Made by a program: the position numbers and the translations under genes. Positions 1-7,642 of a stretch of 14,451 bases of DNA are shown here, one piece after another (the first letter of the stretch is position 1; every line of letters starts with the position of its first letter). This DNA is from DATMBL01 sp050735975 (GTDB taxonomy: Bacteria; Desulfobacterota; Binatia; UBA9968). The notes under the pieces are model-generated. The model was not told where the DNA came from. It saw only the letters and a program-made list of their open reading frames with translations, and did no database searches. The DNA lies in assembly GCA_050735975.1 (NCBI GenBank), contig JBOHVS010000346.1, forward strand, positions 1 through 14,451. Direction: 5' to 3'.

Positions 1-3000
1 TCTCCTGAAGCGTTTTTCGCACATCCTCGGTGGACATGCCCTCGATCTTTTTCACGACCTGCGCGATCCTCTCGCTCTGACCGCGCCTGGTTTCGTTGGC
101 GATGATCGCCCGCGACAGCGCCGCCACTGTCGGCGTGTCAAACAGGGTGCGCAGCGGCAGCTCCACCTTAAAGAGAGTACGCAGCTGAGAGATGAGCCGG
201 ACCGCAAAAAGGGAATGTCCACCCAACTCAAAGAAGTTGTCGTCAGTGCCCACGCGCTCTACGCCCAGGAGTTTGGCCCATGTTCCCGCCAACACCTCCT
301 CTAAAGGGTTGCTAGGCGCCACGAACGGCTTTTCGAACGCGGGCCTTGCCTGATCGGGCATCGGAAGCGCCCGCCGGTCAACTTTGCCGTTGGGCGTTAG
401 TGGCAGCGCATCCAGCAGGACAAACGCCGAGGGCACCATATAGTCAGGAAGCTTATGCGTCAGGAACTCGCGCAGTTCGTCGATTGACGGGAAAGGCTGC
501 TCCTTTGCGGTGAGGTACGCCACGAGGCGGTTCTCCCCCGGCGTGTCTTCACGCATGATGACCACGGCCTCGCGCACGGCAGCTCGCCCCTCCAGCACGC
601 TTTCGATTTCCCCCAGTTCGATTCGATGGCCGCGAATTTTCACCTGGTGGTCCAGTCGTCCGAGAAATTCGACATTGCCGTCCGGCAGATAGCGGGCGAG
701 GTCTCCGGTCCGGTAGAGACGAGCACCCGGCTCGCGGCTGAAGGGATCGGGAATGAATCTCTCGGCGGTCAGCTCCGCGCGCTCAAAGTACCCTCTTACA
801 ACACCCGCTCCCCCGATGAAGATTTCACCCGCCAAGCCGATGGGGATCGGATGAAGATGCGCATCGAGAATATAGATTTGCGTGTTGGCAACCGGCCGCC
901 CTATAGGAACCGTACGGCCGACCTTTGCCACCGGATGGGTGGCCGACCAGATGGTGGTTTCGGTCGGGCCGTACATGTTATGAACGCGACCGGAAGCCAG
1001 CTCGGTCATTTGCTCTGCAAGAGATACGGGGAGCGCTTCCCCGCCCAACATGAGGTCGCTTACCGAGCGCAGGGCGTCCAGAGCCTCCGTGTCCATGGTC
1101 AGCATCCTGGCCATCGATGGCGTGCATTGAAGGTGCGAGACCTTGTGCTTTTTGATCTGGGCGGCGAGCGGAAAATTCTCTGTATTCTTACCTGGTTTCT
1201 TGTTACTGCGCGCTCTTACCATATCGAGGTAGCGCAGACTTGAAAGAACCGAGTCAGTATCCACGCCAAAATCAACGAGACAAGCCACCTCATCGACGCC
1301 GTTAGCCTTTAAACGCGCAATCATCTCGAGACAAGTCTCCGGCGCTCCGAACAGACCGCTGGTCTCGAAGTATCGGTTGAAGGCGCGCTCCCAATGAGGT
1401 TTCATCTCATCTTCTGTGAGATCGCCCAGCCCGCCATTCTGCCCCAGACTTTGCGCCAATTTTTGCACGAGATCCGATGAGCTTTTGAGATAGCTAAGAA
1501 ATGGCTCCCGGATCTTTTCACGCACCGCCTCTGTGCTCTCTCCGACAAAGGTGTGCAGCATCAAGGTGACGTGCCCGTCGCTTGGATCGCGCCCGCATCG
1601 GCGGCGGGCTTGACGATACGCGGCGATCTTTTTTGCCAGCTCTTCAATATCTTGACCCAGCAGGTGAGTGAGCAGGTTCGCTCCCATTTCACCTGCCATG
1701 CGGAAGGTCTCTGGACTGCCCGCTGCAGTAATCCAGATAGGCAATTCTCGTTGTATCGGCCGGGGGAAGATTTTCACCTGCACATCATTCCCCGCCCCGC
1801 CTTTGAAGGAAACCGTTTTCCCGCGCCAGAGCTCCTGCACGGTTTCAATCTCGCGGAACATGATTTCTCTTCGCGCCTGATAATTCTCCGGCGCAAATAC
1901 GAAATCATTTGCGTGCCAGCCCGAAGCGAAAGAGATGCCTGCCCTACCGTTCGAGAGATTGTCGACAACGGCCCATTCTTCGGCTACCCGGATAGGGTTT
2001 TGCAAAGGAAGCACGACGCTCCCTGCCCTGATCTTAAGCGACTTGGTGACCGCTGCCAGCGCAGCGCTGGTGACCGAGGGGTTCGGATACAAACCTCCAA
2101 AAGCATGAAAGTGGCGCTCCGGCGTCCAGACTGCCGAAAAACCATGCTCGTCGGCGAACTTGGCGCCTTCCATCAGTAGCCGGTATTTACCCTCTGAAAC
2201 TTCTCCTTCGTTGCTGGCAAAGTAGAAAAGGCTGAACTCGATCTCTTTTTCGGCGATTTGGCTGTGAAGTTCAGCGGAGCTTAGCAGGTGATTGTCTCCG
2301 TGTACGACCACGTGAAAGCCTCGCGTCAAAGTCCAGAACAACTCCAGAATAGAGATGTCGAAAGAGATACTGGTGACCGCCAGCCATACGCCCGTGGACT
2401 CGTTCCCAATGCGCCTGTCCATTCCGGCAAAGAAACTTACGACGTTTCGATGCGCGACCATGACTCCTTTAGGCCGTCCCGTGGAGCCCGACGTATAAAT
2501 GACGTAGGCCAGATTCTCAGCCGTAACCGGGCTCAGCGGATTACGCTGTGGCTCCGCAGCAATGATCTCCGAGTCTGAGTCCAGACAGATCACAGTTGGA
2601 TTGCGAATTGCGTGTTGCGGATTGCCGATAGGCAATCGTCCAAGCAACTGACTCTGGGTGAGCAGCGCGTGAGCGCGGGAGTCTTCGATCATAAAGCCCA
2701 GGCGTTCCTTCGGGTATGCCGGGTCGAGAGGCACATAGGCGCCGCCCGCTTTGAGAATCCCAAGTAATCCGATCATCATTTCAATCGAGCGCTCGACGCA
2801 GATCCCCACCAGCACGTCGGGCCCGACGCCGAGCTTTTGTAAATGATGCGCCAGTTGGTTGGCCCTATTGTTAAGCTCCCGGTAGTTGAGTTGCCGGTCC
2901 TCAAAGGTCACCGCAATGGCCTCCGGTGTCTTTTCCACCTGGGCCTCGAAGAGTTGATGGAGACAAGCGTTCTTCGAGTATTGCGTTTCGGTGCTGTTCC

Positions 3001-4354
3001 ACTCCACGAGCAACTGGCGCCGTTCCGGCTCCGTCAGGAGCGGCAGATCGGAGAGCCGCTTTCCCGAGTTCTCAGCCATCCCCTCCAGCAAGGTCTTTAG
3101 ATGACCGAGCAGACCGGCAATCGTCGCATCATCGAAGCGCCGCCGATCATAGGCGATCTTCAACGACAGCTCCGAACCTCCGTATCCATAAATTGTAAGT
3201 GGGTAGCTGGTCTTTTCGATGAGCCGAAAGTTTCGCTTCTGCCAGCTTTCACCTTGAGCGCGCAACGCGAAGTTTAACGAGTAGTTGTCGAAGACCAGGA
3301 TGCTTTCAAAGAGCGCCACTCCGGCCGGCTTCTCACTCCAACTCTGGATCATGACCAAAGGCGTATGCTCATGCGGCCGCACCGCTATATTGCGAGCGCG
3401 AATCTCCTTGAGCCAACTCAGCAGCGACTCTTCAGGAGAAACTTGCAGGCGGAGCGGCAGGGTATTGATGAACATCCCTACGATCGACTCCGCCCCCTCT
3501 ACCGTCGATTGACGCGCAGCTCTTACCACGCCGAAGAGCACATCCCGCTCCCCGCTATAGCGGCTCAGCAGGATACCCCATGCGCCCTGCAGGAAGGTGT
3601 TGAGGGTCAATTGATTTTGATCTGCCACCGACAGCAAGGTTGCAGTGACAGCCTGCGATAGCGTCGTCTCTTGCTCTCCACGCTCATCTTCGTCAGCGTT
3701 GCCGGCGGAGCCGGATACTGCGAAAGAGGTTACGGCGCTGAAGCCTTTGAGCTTTTTTCGCCAGAACTCCTCTGCCCGAGAGAAGTCTTGCTTCTGTAGC
3801 CACTGAATGTAGTCGCCGTACCGGGAAGGCCTTGGGAGTTTCAATTCCTGGCCGCGGCAGAGTGCCTCATAAAAGGCGAAAACTTCATTGAGAATTAAGC
3901 GGTGCGATCGGCCGTCCGCCAAGATGTGGTGAAAAGTCCAGACGACTTCGTACTCGGCCTCGTCCATGTGGAAAACCGCCAGGCGCATGAGCGGAGGCTT
4001 GGCCAGATCGAAGCCGCGTTTTCGGTCTGATCGAATATAGCCATCCAGACGCTTCCTTTGTTCGCACCTCGGCAAATCGCGCAGGTCCTCGATCTGAGCC
4101 GTAAGAGTGCCATCTCGATGGATCTCTTGCAGGGGTTCGCTGAGTCCCTCCCAACGGAAGCTTGCGCGCAGGGCCGAGTGGCGCGACACCACGCGCTCCC
4201 ACGCTTTTTGGAAGGCCGCGGGGTTTAGGTCCTCGTGTAAAACACACAGTATCTGCTCGACATCCACCCCGGTTTGTTGGGCGTACAAACTATGGAACAG
4301 CATTCCCTGCTGGGTAGGTGAGAGCGCGTAGCTACTCTCGATATCAACAGGCAT
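1..4354 (-). CDS. NRPS module: condensation - adenylation (Gly) split by luciferase-like monooxygenase - carrier protein (3' end cut by window)
   Basis: The frame is open for 1451 codons from the ATG at 4354 to the left edge, with no stop or frameshift. The condensation domain covers about residues 8-450, with active-site HHILADG at 142-148. The adenylation domain begins near 467: A2 LKAGGAYVPLDP (534-545), A3 YTSGSTGRPKG (620-630), A4 SFDISILELF (664-673). A complete FMN-dependent luciferase-like monooxygenase of the MupA/Atu3671 type follows (about 705-1050; FSLFYFAS, WTPERHFHAFGGLYPNP, GWHANDF, LTHLLGQ). The adenylation domain then resumes: A5 NMYGPTETT, A7 YRTGDLARY, A8 VKIRGHRIELGEIE, A10 NGKVDRRAL with Lys1324. 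The carrier protein has FFELGGHSL with Ser1381. Specificity residues read D666 I667 L670 Q1076 M1102 G1104 M1127 I1135 W1136 K1324, near the glycine code DILQLGLIWK. Known family: MtaG and MelG carry a monooxygenase in the same place and form a terminal amide. A thioesterase or next module may lie beyond the edge. The upstream donor protein is not visible. Confidence 0.96.
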   Translation of the reverse strand, partial: MPVDIESSYALSPTQQGMLFHSLYAQQTGVDVEQILCVLHEDLNPAAFQKAWERVVSRHSALRASFRWEGLSEPLQEIHRDGTLTAQIEDLRDLPRCEQRKRLDGYIRSDRKRGFDLAKPPLMRLAVFHMDEAEYEVVWTFHHILADGRSHRLILNEVFAFYEALCRGQELKLPRPSRYGDYIQWLQKQDFSRAEEFWRKKLKGFSAVTSFAVSGSAGNADEDERGEQETTLSQAVTATLLSVADQNQLTLNTFLQGAWGILLSRYSGERDVLFGVVRAARQSTVEGAESIVGMFINTLPLRLQVSPEESLLSWLKEIRARNIAVRPHEHTPLVMIQSWSEKPAGVALFESILVFDNYSLNFALRAQGESWQKRNFRLIEKTSYPLTIYGYGGSELSLKIAYDRRRFDDATIAGLLGHLKTLLEGMAENSGKRLSDLPLLTEPERRQLLVEWNSTETQYSKNACLHQLFEAQVEKTPEAIAVTFEDRQLNYRELNNRANQLAHHLQKLGVGPDVLVGICVERSIEMMIGLLGILKAGGAYVPLDPAYPKERLGFMIEDSRAHALLTQSQLLGRLPIGNPQHAIRNPTVICLDSDSEIIAAEPQRNPLSPVTAENLAYVIYTSGSTGRPKGVMVAHRNVVSFFAGMDRRIGNESTGVWLAVTSISFDISILELFWTLTRGFHVVVHGDNHLLSSAELHSQIAEKEIEFSLFYFASNEGEVSEGKYRLLMEGAKFADEHGFSAVWTPERHFHAFGGLYPNPSVTSAALAAVTKSLKIRAGSVVLPLQNPIRVAEEWAVVDNLSNGRAGISFASGWHANDFVFAPENYQARREIMFREIETVQELWRGKTVSFKGGAGNDVQVKIFPRPIQRELPIWITAAGSPETFRMAGEMGANLLTHLLGQDIEELAKKIAAYRQARRRCGRDPSDGHVTLMLHTFVGESTEAVREKIREPFLSYLKSSSDLVQKLAQSLGQNGGLGDLTEDEMKPHWERAFNRYFETSGLFGAPETCLEMIARLKANGVDEVACLVDFGVDTDSVLSSLRYLDMVRARSNKKPGKNTENFPLAAQIKKHKVSHLQCTPSMARMLTMDTEALDALRSVSDLMLGGEALPVSLAEQMTELASGRVHNMYGPTETTIWSATHPVAKVGRTVPIGRPVANTQIYILDAHLHPIPIGLAGEIFIGGAGVVRGYFERAELTAERFIPDPFSREPGARLYRTGDLARYLPDGNVEFLGRLDHQVKIRGHRIELGEIESVLEGRAAVREAVVIMREDTPGENRLVAYLTAKEQPFPSIDELREFLTHKLPDYMVPSAFVLLDALPLTPNGKVDRRALPMPDQARPAFEKPFVAPSNPLEEVLAGTWAKLLGVERVGTDDNFFELGGHSLFAVRLISQLRTLFKVELPLRTLFDTPTVAALSRAIIANETRRGQSERIAQVVKKIEGMSTEDVRKTLQE
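2598..2625 (-). repeat. Four degenerate heptamer repeats inside the NRPS adenylation domain
   Basis: The plus strand reads ggattgc, gaattgc, gtgttgc, ggattgc in exact 7-base steps (minus: GCAATCC-type units). It is followed by a perfect 7-bp stem, gattgcc at 2620-2626 with ggcaatc at 2631-2637. In the protein this gives IGNPQHAIRNP (about residues 576-586) in the loop between motifs A2 and A3. That loop is normally short and variable, so the insert looks like a tolerated repeat expansion that keeps the reading frame. Confidence 0.75.
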
Positions 4355-4360
4355 TTGGGT

Positions 4361-4366
4361 CCTCCT
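4361..4366 (-). promoter_or_regulatory. Shine-Dalgarno of the NRPS gene
   Basis: On the minus strand this reads AGGAGG, six bases before the ATG at 4354. It is a consensus ribosome binding site and fixes the NRPS start. It lies between the start codon and the mobile element to its right, so the insertion left it intact. Confidence 0.9.
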
Positions 4367-4383
4367 GAATCGTTCCTACTTCC

Positions 4384-4513
4384 GGTAGTGGTTCAGTTAC
4401 AATCAGAGTCTACCGTTACATCACGAAAGATTCCTCGCTCCCGCTCGGATTGACACAAAGGATTTGTCATCCCGAACGAAGTGAGGGATCTTGGGTCAAA
4501 TTGAACCACTACC
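4384..4513. mobile_element. MITE-like element, 130 bp, with 12-bp terminal inverted repeats and 8-bp target duplication
   Basis: The left end is ggtagtggttca (4384-4395). The right end is its exact reverse complement, tgaaccactacc (4502-4513). Directly outside both ends lies the same 8-mer ctacttcc (4376-4383 and 4514-4521), as expected of a target-site duplication. The interior has no open frame and is mostly a long imperfect palindrome, so the element is non-autonomous. The right copy of the duplication abuts the methyltransferase stop codon. Removing the element and one 8-mer leaves a gap of only about 29 bp between the methyltransferase and the NRPS, which is an operon-like spacing. The transposase family is not identifiable from the ends alone. 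Confidence 0.85.
4427..4492. repeat. Long imperfect palindrome inside the MITE
   Basis: The left arm 4427-4459 (starting aagattcctcgct) pairs with the right arm 4463-4492 (ending gtgagggatctt) around a 3-base tip, apart from scattered mismatches and a few bulged bases. The inner stem includes gacacaaa and tttgtcat. Each arm resembles a dispersed environmental-genome repeat of the type gattcctcgct...tcggaatgaca, which I know from many unrelated bacteria. RNA read through here would form a hairpin of about 30 bp between the methyltransferase and NRPS cistrons. No clear U-tract follows, so I do not call it an intrinsic terminator. Confidence 0.75.
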
Positions 4514-4521
4514 CTACTTCC

Positions 4522-5280
4522 TTATGCCTTGCTTTTCTGACACAGAACCATCCAGGTTGATGGATTCCGATCATGGGTGTGCTCCAGAGCGCGAATAAGC
4601 AGACGTGCAAGAGCCGATAGCCGGAGGCGTCGAAGGCGGTTGCACCGGAATTGTAGGGGAAAGCGCCGCATCAGGCCCTCGATTTGAATAACTCGAAAGC
4701 CGTTTTCTTCCAGTTCGTTTATCAGCTCGTCGCGAAGAAAAAGCTCGTCATAGACCGGGTATTTTTCGAGCCCCTGGGCTTTGCGATGGGGCAGAGAAAC
4801 GGCGCGGTTTTGCGCATCCATGACAAAGAAACCATTCGGGCGAAGCACCCGCCGGATTTCCCTATAGAGCACATCGCGGCGCGCCCGATCGAAACGACGA
4901 ACAAAACGCGTGCTATAGATAAAATCGAAATTTTCCGGCGCGAAGGGAAGGACAAAGCCGTCTCCCTGCAGCAGGTGCCAGTTATTGCCCGTAGCGACGG
5001 TTCGTTGCCGCGCTTCCTTGAGCATGTTCAAGCTGAAGTCAATGGCTACGGAGAGACCGGGGGCTTTAAATTCGGCGCTGAGCCGGCCCGGCCCTGACGC
5101 GAGATCAAGGACTCGCGTGATGGGAAATCGGCTTACGGTTCGCCTGAGAAACGCTAATTGCAGCTCATGGAGAACCGAACCCAAAGGATGGATTATTCGC
5201 TTCTCGATGTACTTTTCTACAACTTGGGGGTCGTCGTAAAAGCCTTTGATGCCATCTGTGCTGGTTATCGGTGGAGTCAT
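4522..5280 (-). CDS. Class I SAM-dependent methyltransferase
   Basis: This is a 252-residue protein with a Methyltransf_11-type Rossmann fold. SAM-binding motif I is VLDLASGPGRLS (about residues 58-69), followed by an acidic strand end in VAIDFSLNML. A GDGFVLPF stretch is the usual adenine-contacting region, and a RRVLRPNGFFVM strand follows. I chose the ATG at 5280; a TTG four codons upstream has no ribosome binding site, whereas GGAAAAAGG precedes the ATG. The GT4 gene ends 23 bp upstream, so both are probably co-transcribed. The substrate is unknown: it could be the NRPS product or the sugar. The C-terminal third (about 190-252) is rich in Arg and Leu and may bind the substrate or a membrane. 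Confidence 0.87.
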   Translation of the reverse strand: MTPPITSTDGIKGFYDDPQVVEKYIEKRIIHPLGSVLHELQLAFLRRTVSRFPITRVLDLASGPGRLSAEFKAPGLSVAIDFSLNMLKEARQRTVATGNNWHLLQGDGFVLPFAPENFDFIYSTRFVRRFDRARRDVLYREIRRVLRPNGFFVMDAQNRAVSLPHRKAQGLEKYPVYDELFLRDELINELEENGFRVIQIEGLMRRFPLQFRCNRLRRLRLSALARLLIRALEHTHDRNPSTWMVLCQKSKA

Positions 5281-5303
5281 GCCTTTTTCCAAATAGAGGG
5301 GGG

Positions 5304-6539
5304 CTATCCGATGCCGAGACTGGCATAGGCGCCGGCGATTTCTTCGACGTGGCGCTGCATAGTGAAACGTTGATGGACCTCATGACGCGCATTGCTCCCC
5401 AAGCGCTCTCTGAGGACGGAATCTCCGAGCAACTCGACAATGGCCGCTGCAAGCGCGTGGAAATCACCTGGCGGCACGAGCCTGCCGGTGATCAGGTCCT
5501 GAACGAATTCGGGTACCCCGCCGATATTGGTGGCGATCACCGGCTTGCCCAGGGTCATCGCCTCTAAAATGACCCGGCCGAAAGGTTCGGGAGTGACCGA
5601 AGCGTGAATGACGACGTCGAGGGCGGCGACAAGATCGGCGACATCGTCCCGGAAGCCGGTGAAGATCACGTTGCTTTGCAGTCCGTGTTGTTGAACAAAA
5701 CGATTTATGTCCGCGGCATACTGCGCCCCGTTGCGATGGACGCCGCCTACGATCAGACAGCGAATCTCGGGCAACACAGACCTGACTTCATTGATGGCCT
5801 CGACCACCACAGCGTGTCCTTTCCAGGCCTGGATATTGCCGATGATGCCTACTAGGGGGGCGCCTGCGGGAATTCCTAGTTGTCGTCGCACGGCGCCGGC
5901 TTGTGTTGACGGCCGGAAGCCTTCCACGTCCAATCCATCATAGATAACCGTCATGTGTTTGGCGCTGACCCGTTCCGATGCGCAATGTCGATGAACGGCT
6001 CCGGTCATGCATATCCCTAGGTCAACGGTTCGCGCAAAGAGCCGGTCGAGCCAGCCGTATTTGGCAAAACCCTTGACATGGCAAACGCAAGGGACTCGCA
6101 TTAACCACGCAGCGACAATGCCATCGAGGTTTCCACGAAAGCTGTTGCAAAGATGAATCAGGTCCGGCTTGGTTTCTTTGATAATCCTTACCAAAGACAA
6201 AGCCGCCGGTAGGGTTTCGCGGAAAAATATCTGCAATTCCTGGAGGCTACGGAAAAGGCTTCTGGCTATTCTGTGCTTGCGCGCCTGCTGGTACATCCCG
6301 TTCTCCCGCAAGGGGTTGTTCCGCGCGCGTCTCTTCTTATCAACGATCCGAACCGGGATCTGTAGTGTTTCCAGCTCGGCCTGAAGGCTCTTTCTCTCGT
6401 ACAGAACCACGATCGGTTCACAAAACCGGCGATCAAGGCCGCGCAGCAGGTGTTGCAGCCCGGTTAACGATCCCCCGACGACTCCTCCAATCGACGCCTC
6501 AAGATATAGAACGCGCACGGGAACTCCTTGCTTCATCAT
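5304..6539 (-). CDS. Family 4 glycosyltransferase (GT-B fold)
   Basis: This is a 411-residue protein. The N-terminal half begins RVLYLEASIGGVVGGSLTG, a GT4-type acceptor-side strand and Gly-rich loop. The C-terminal half has GIIGNIQAWKGH with Lys240, LIVGGVH, VIFTGFRDDVADLVAALDVVIHAS, then EPFGRVILEAM with the E-x7-E pair Glu318/Glu326, and GKPVIATNIGGVPEFV. These are the nucleotide-sugar binding signatures of retaining GT4 enzymes. The start is the ATG at 6539, whose ATGA overlaps the stop of the kinase-like gene. An in-frame start at 6590 would overlap that gene by 55 bases and is unlikely. The enzyme probably transfers a sugar onto a lipid-linked glycan or the NRPS-derived product. Donor and acceptor cannot be read from sequence. 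Confidence 0.92.
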   Translation of the reverse strand: MMKQGVPVRVLYLEASIGGVVGGSLTGLQHLLRGLDRRFCEPIVVLYERKSLQAELETLQIPVRIVDKKRRARNNPLRENGMYQQARKHRIARSLFRSLQELQIFFRETLPAALSLVRIIKETKPDLIHLCNSFRGNLDGIVAAWLMRVPCVCHVKGFAKYGWLDRLFARTVDLGICMTGAVHRHCASERVSAKHMTVIYDGLDVEGFRPSTQAGAVRRQLGIPAGAPLVGIIGNIQAWKGHAVVVEAINEVRSVLPEIRCLIVGGVHRNGAQYAADINRFVQQHGLQSNVIFTGFRDDVADLVAALDVVIHASVTPEPFGRVILEAMTLGKPVIATNIGGVPEFVQDLITGRLVPPGDFHALAAAIVELLGDSVLRERLGSNARHEVHQRFTMQRHVEEIAGAYASLGIG

Positions 6540-7642
6540 GTTCGCATCGAAGAACAAAGGTCGTGGATTTGCTCGACGGCGGGTCCACAACCATCACCCC
6601 AGCCCACAGTAAGCTCGTAGCTTTGGCCTTTTCTCAGGAGCGCTTCAAGCGCCGGTTCCTCGCCGTTGCTCGAATTGAGATGACCGGTCGTGGAGAGACC
6701 GAGGACGGAGCGGTAGACGAGGTAGCGCCTGACTTCCTGAGCGATCCAGTTGACCGACGCAAAGCGTTGATACGCTTCTTGGGCCGTGAGCGCGCGAAGA
6801 CTTGGCTTGTGTCCAAGTCCCACAAAGAAAAAGAGACGAGGGATGGCTTCATCAGCAACGCGTTCCGGAACCGGGTGAAACCAGGAACGGTCGTACACGT
6901 GCCGCTGCCCGAGCGGACGGAGCAGAGAAGTGGGGCTGCCGATAAGATCGAGACTTCGGTCGTCCAGCAATACCGGTTCGGGGCAGCGAAAGACTCTCTC
7001 TTTGCCGTAAAATATGATGTTGTCTGACAGGAGCCGGCTTCCAGGCAAACCCAGAAGGGCGAGGCTCAACGTCGATTTACCACAGCCCGGCAGACCGCAC
7101 AGAACCACCCCGGTGCCGGCCACCTCGACTGCGGCAGCATGCAAAGGAAATAGTCCGCGGCGCTCGAGATACCAGAATGAGGGATAGTAGACCATGTAAT
7201 AAATAATCGTGCTGAACCGCTTTCTTCGCAGCGCCGGCAAGCGCTTCCGATGCCACGCCTTCTTTATTCGGTCGCGTAGAGGGACGCGACTGAGAGAGAA
7301 GAAGTGTTGTCCGATGACTTGAAGACGGCGCTCTCCGAACACAAAACGCAAACGAAGGTCTGAGAAATTATCAATTCGCGACCAGGCGATTTCGTTGGCG
7401 CCGATCTCGATATCCCGGTCCGGCCGCCTCTTACCGGGGGCGATCGCAGCGTAGCTCATCTTGGGAGGCGCCGCCTCGATCCATTCCAGACGAGCTTCGA
7501 TTTCAGTCTGACCGGCTTGCGGCAAGGCCCCTGTTGGCCTCTCTTCGAAGTGGCTTCTGGCAAACCGATTTAACGATTCCACACCCGACGAGAAATCGAC
7601 CCGGACGCTCTGGATCCGTATGGTGGCCGCGCTAGATTTCAT
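6536..7642 (-). CDS. HPr-kinase-related P-loop protein
   Basis: This is a 368-residue protein. The C-terminal half carries an HprK-like core: FPLHAAAVEV (165-174), Walker A GLPGCGKST (183-191) and LLSDNIIFYG (204-213), where SDN aligns with the catalytic ADD region of HPr kinases. The first 140 residues match nothing I recognise. Known family: HprK-related proteins without an HPr partner are common in exopolysaccharide, PEP-CTERM/exosortase and some peptide-modification loci, and their substrates are mostly unknown. The start is the ATG at 7642, in an ATGA overlap with the stop of the upstream SDR. A TTG five codons earlier is possible but needless. The stop overlaps the GT4 start in the same way. 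Kinase activity is an inference; it could instead be a regulatory nucleotide-binding protein. Confidence 0.8.
   Translation of the reverse strand: MKSSAATIRIQSVRVDFSSGVESLNRFARSHFEERPTGALPQAGQTEIEARLEWIEAAPPKMSYAAIAPGKRRPDRDIEIGANEIAWSRIDNFSDLRLRFVFGERRLQVIGQHFFSLSRVPLRDRIKKAWHRKRLPALRRKRFSTIIYYMVYYPSFWYLERRGLFPLHAAAVEVAGTGVVLCGLPGCGKSTLSLALLGLPGSRLLSDNIIFYGKERVFRCPEPVLLDDRSLDLIGSPTSLLRPLGQRHVYDRSWFHPVPERVADEAIPRLFFFVGLGHKPSLRALTAQEAYQRFASVNWIAQEVRRYLVYRSVLGLSTTGHLNSSNGEEPALEALLRKGQSYELTVGWGDGCGPAVEQIHDLCSSMRT

Noticed and set aside
626..1243. Open frame of 205 codons on the plus strand
   Set aside because: It is antisense to the A5-A8 part of the NRPS adenylation domain, whose motifs are intact on the minus strand. 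The plus-strand product has no recognisable domain.
1553..2179. Open frame of 208 codons on the plus strand
   Set aside because: It lies opposite the conserved monooxygenase insert and is a shadow of it.
1..4354. Possible frameshift or pseudogene in the NRPS
   Set aside because: Codon-by-codon reading from 4354 to the left edge gave a single frame with every expected C, A, monooxygenase and carrier motif in order.
6537..6590. Longer GT4 start at 6590
   Set aside because: It would overlap the kinase-like gene by 55 bases, and the extra 17 residues do not resemble a GT4 N-terminus. The ATGA overlap start at 6539 is better.
6365..7027. Open frame of 220 codons on the plus strand
   Set aside because: It is antisense to the GT4 and kinase-like genes, both with clear motifs, and has no ribosome site or domain.
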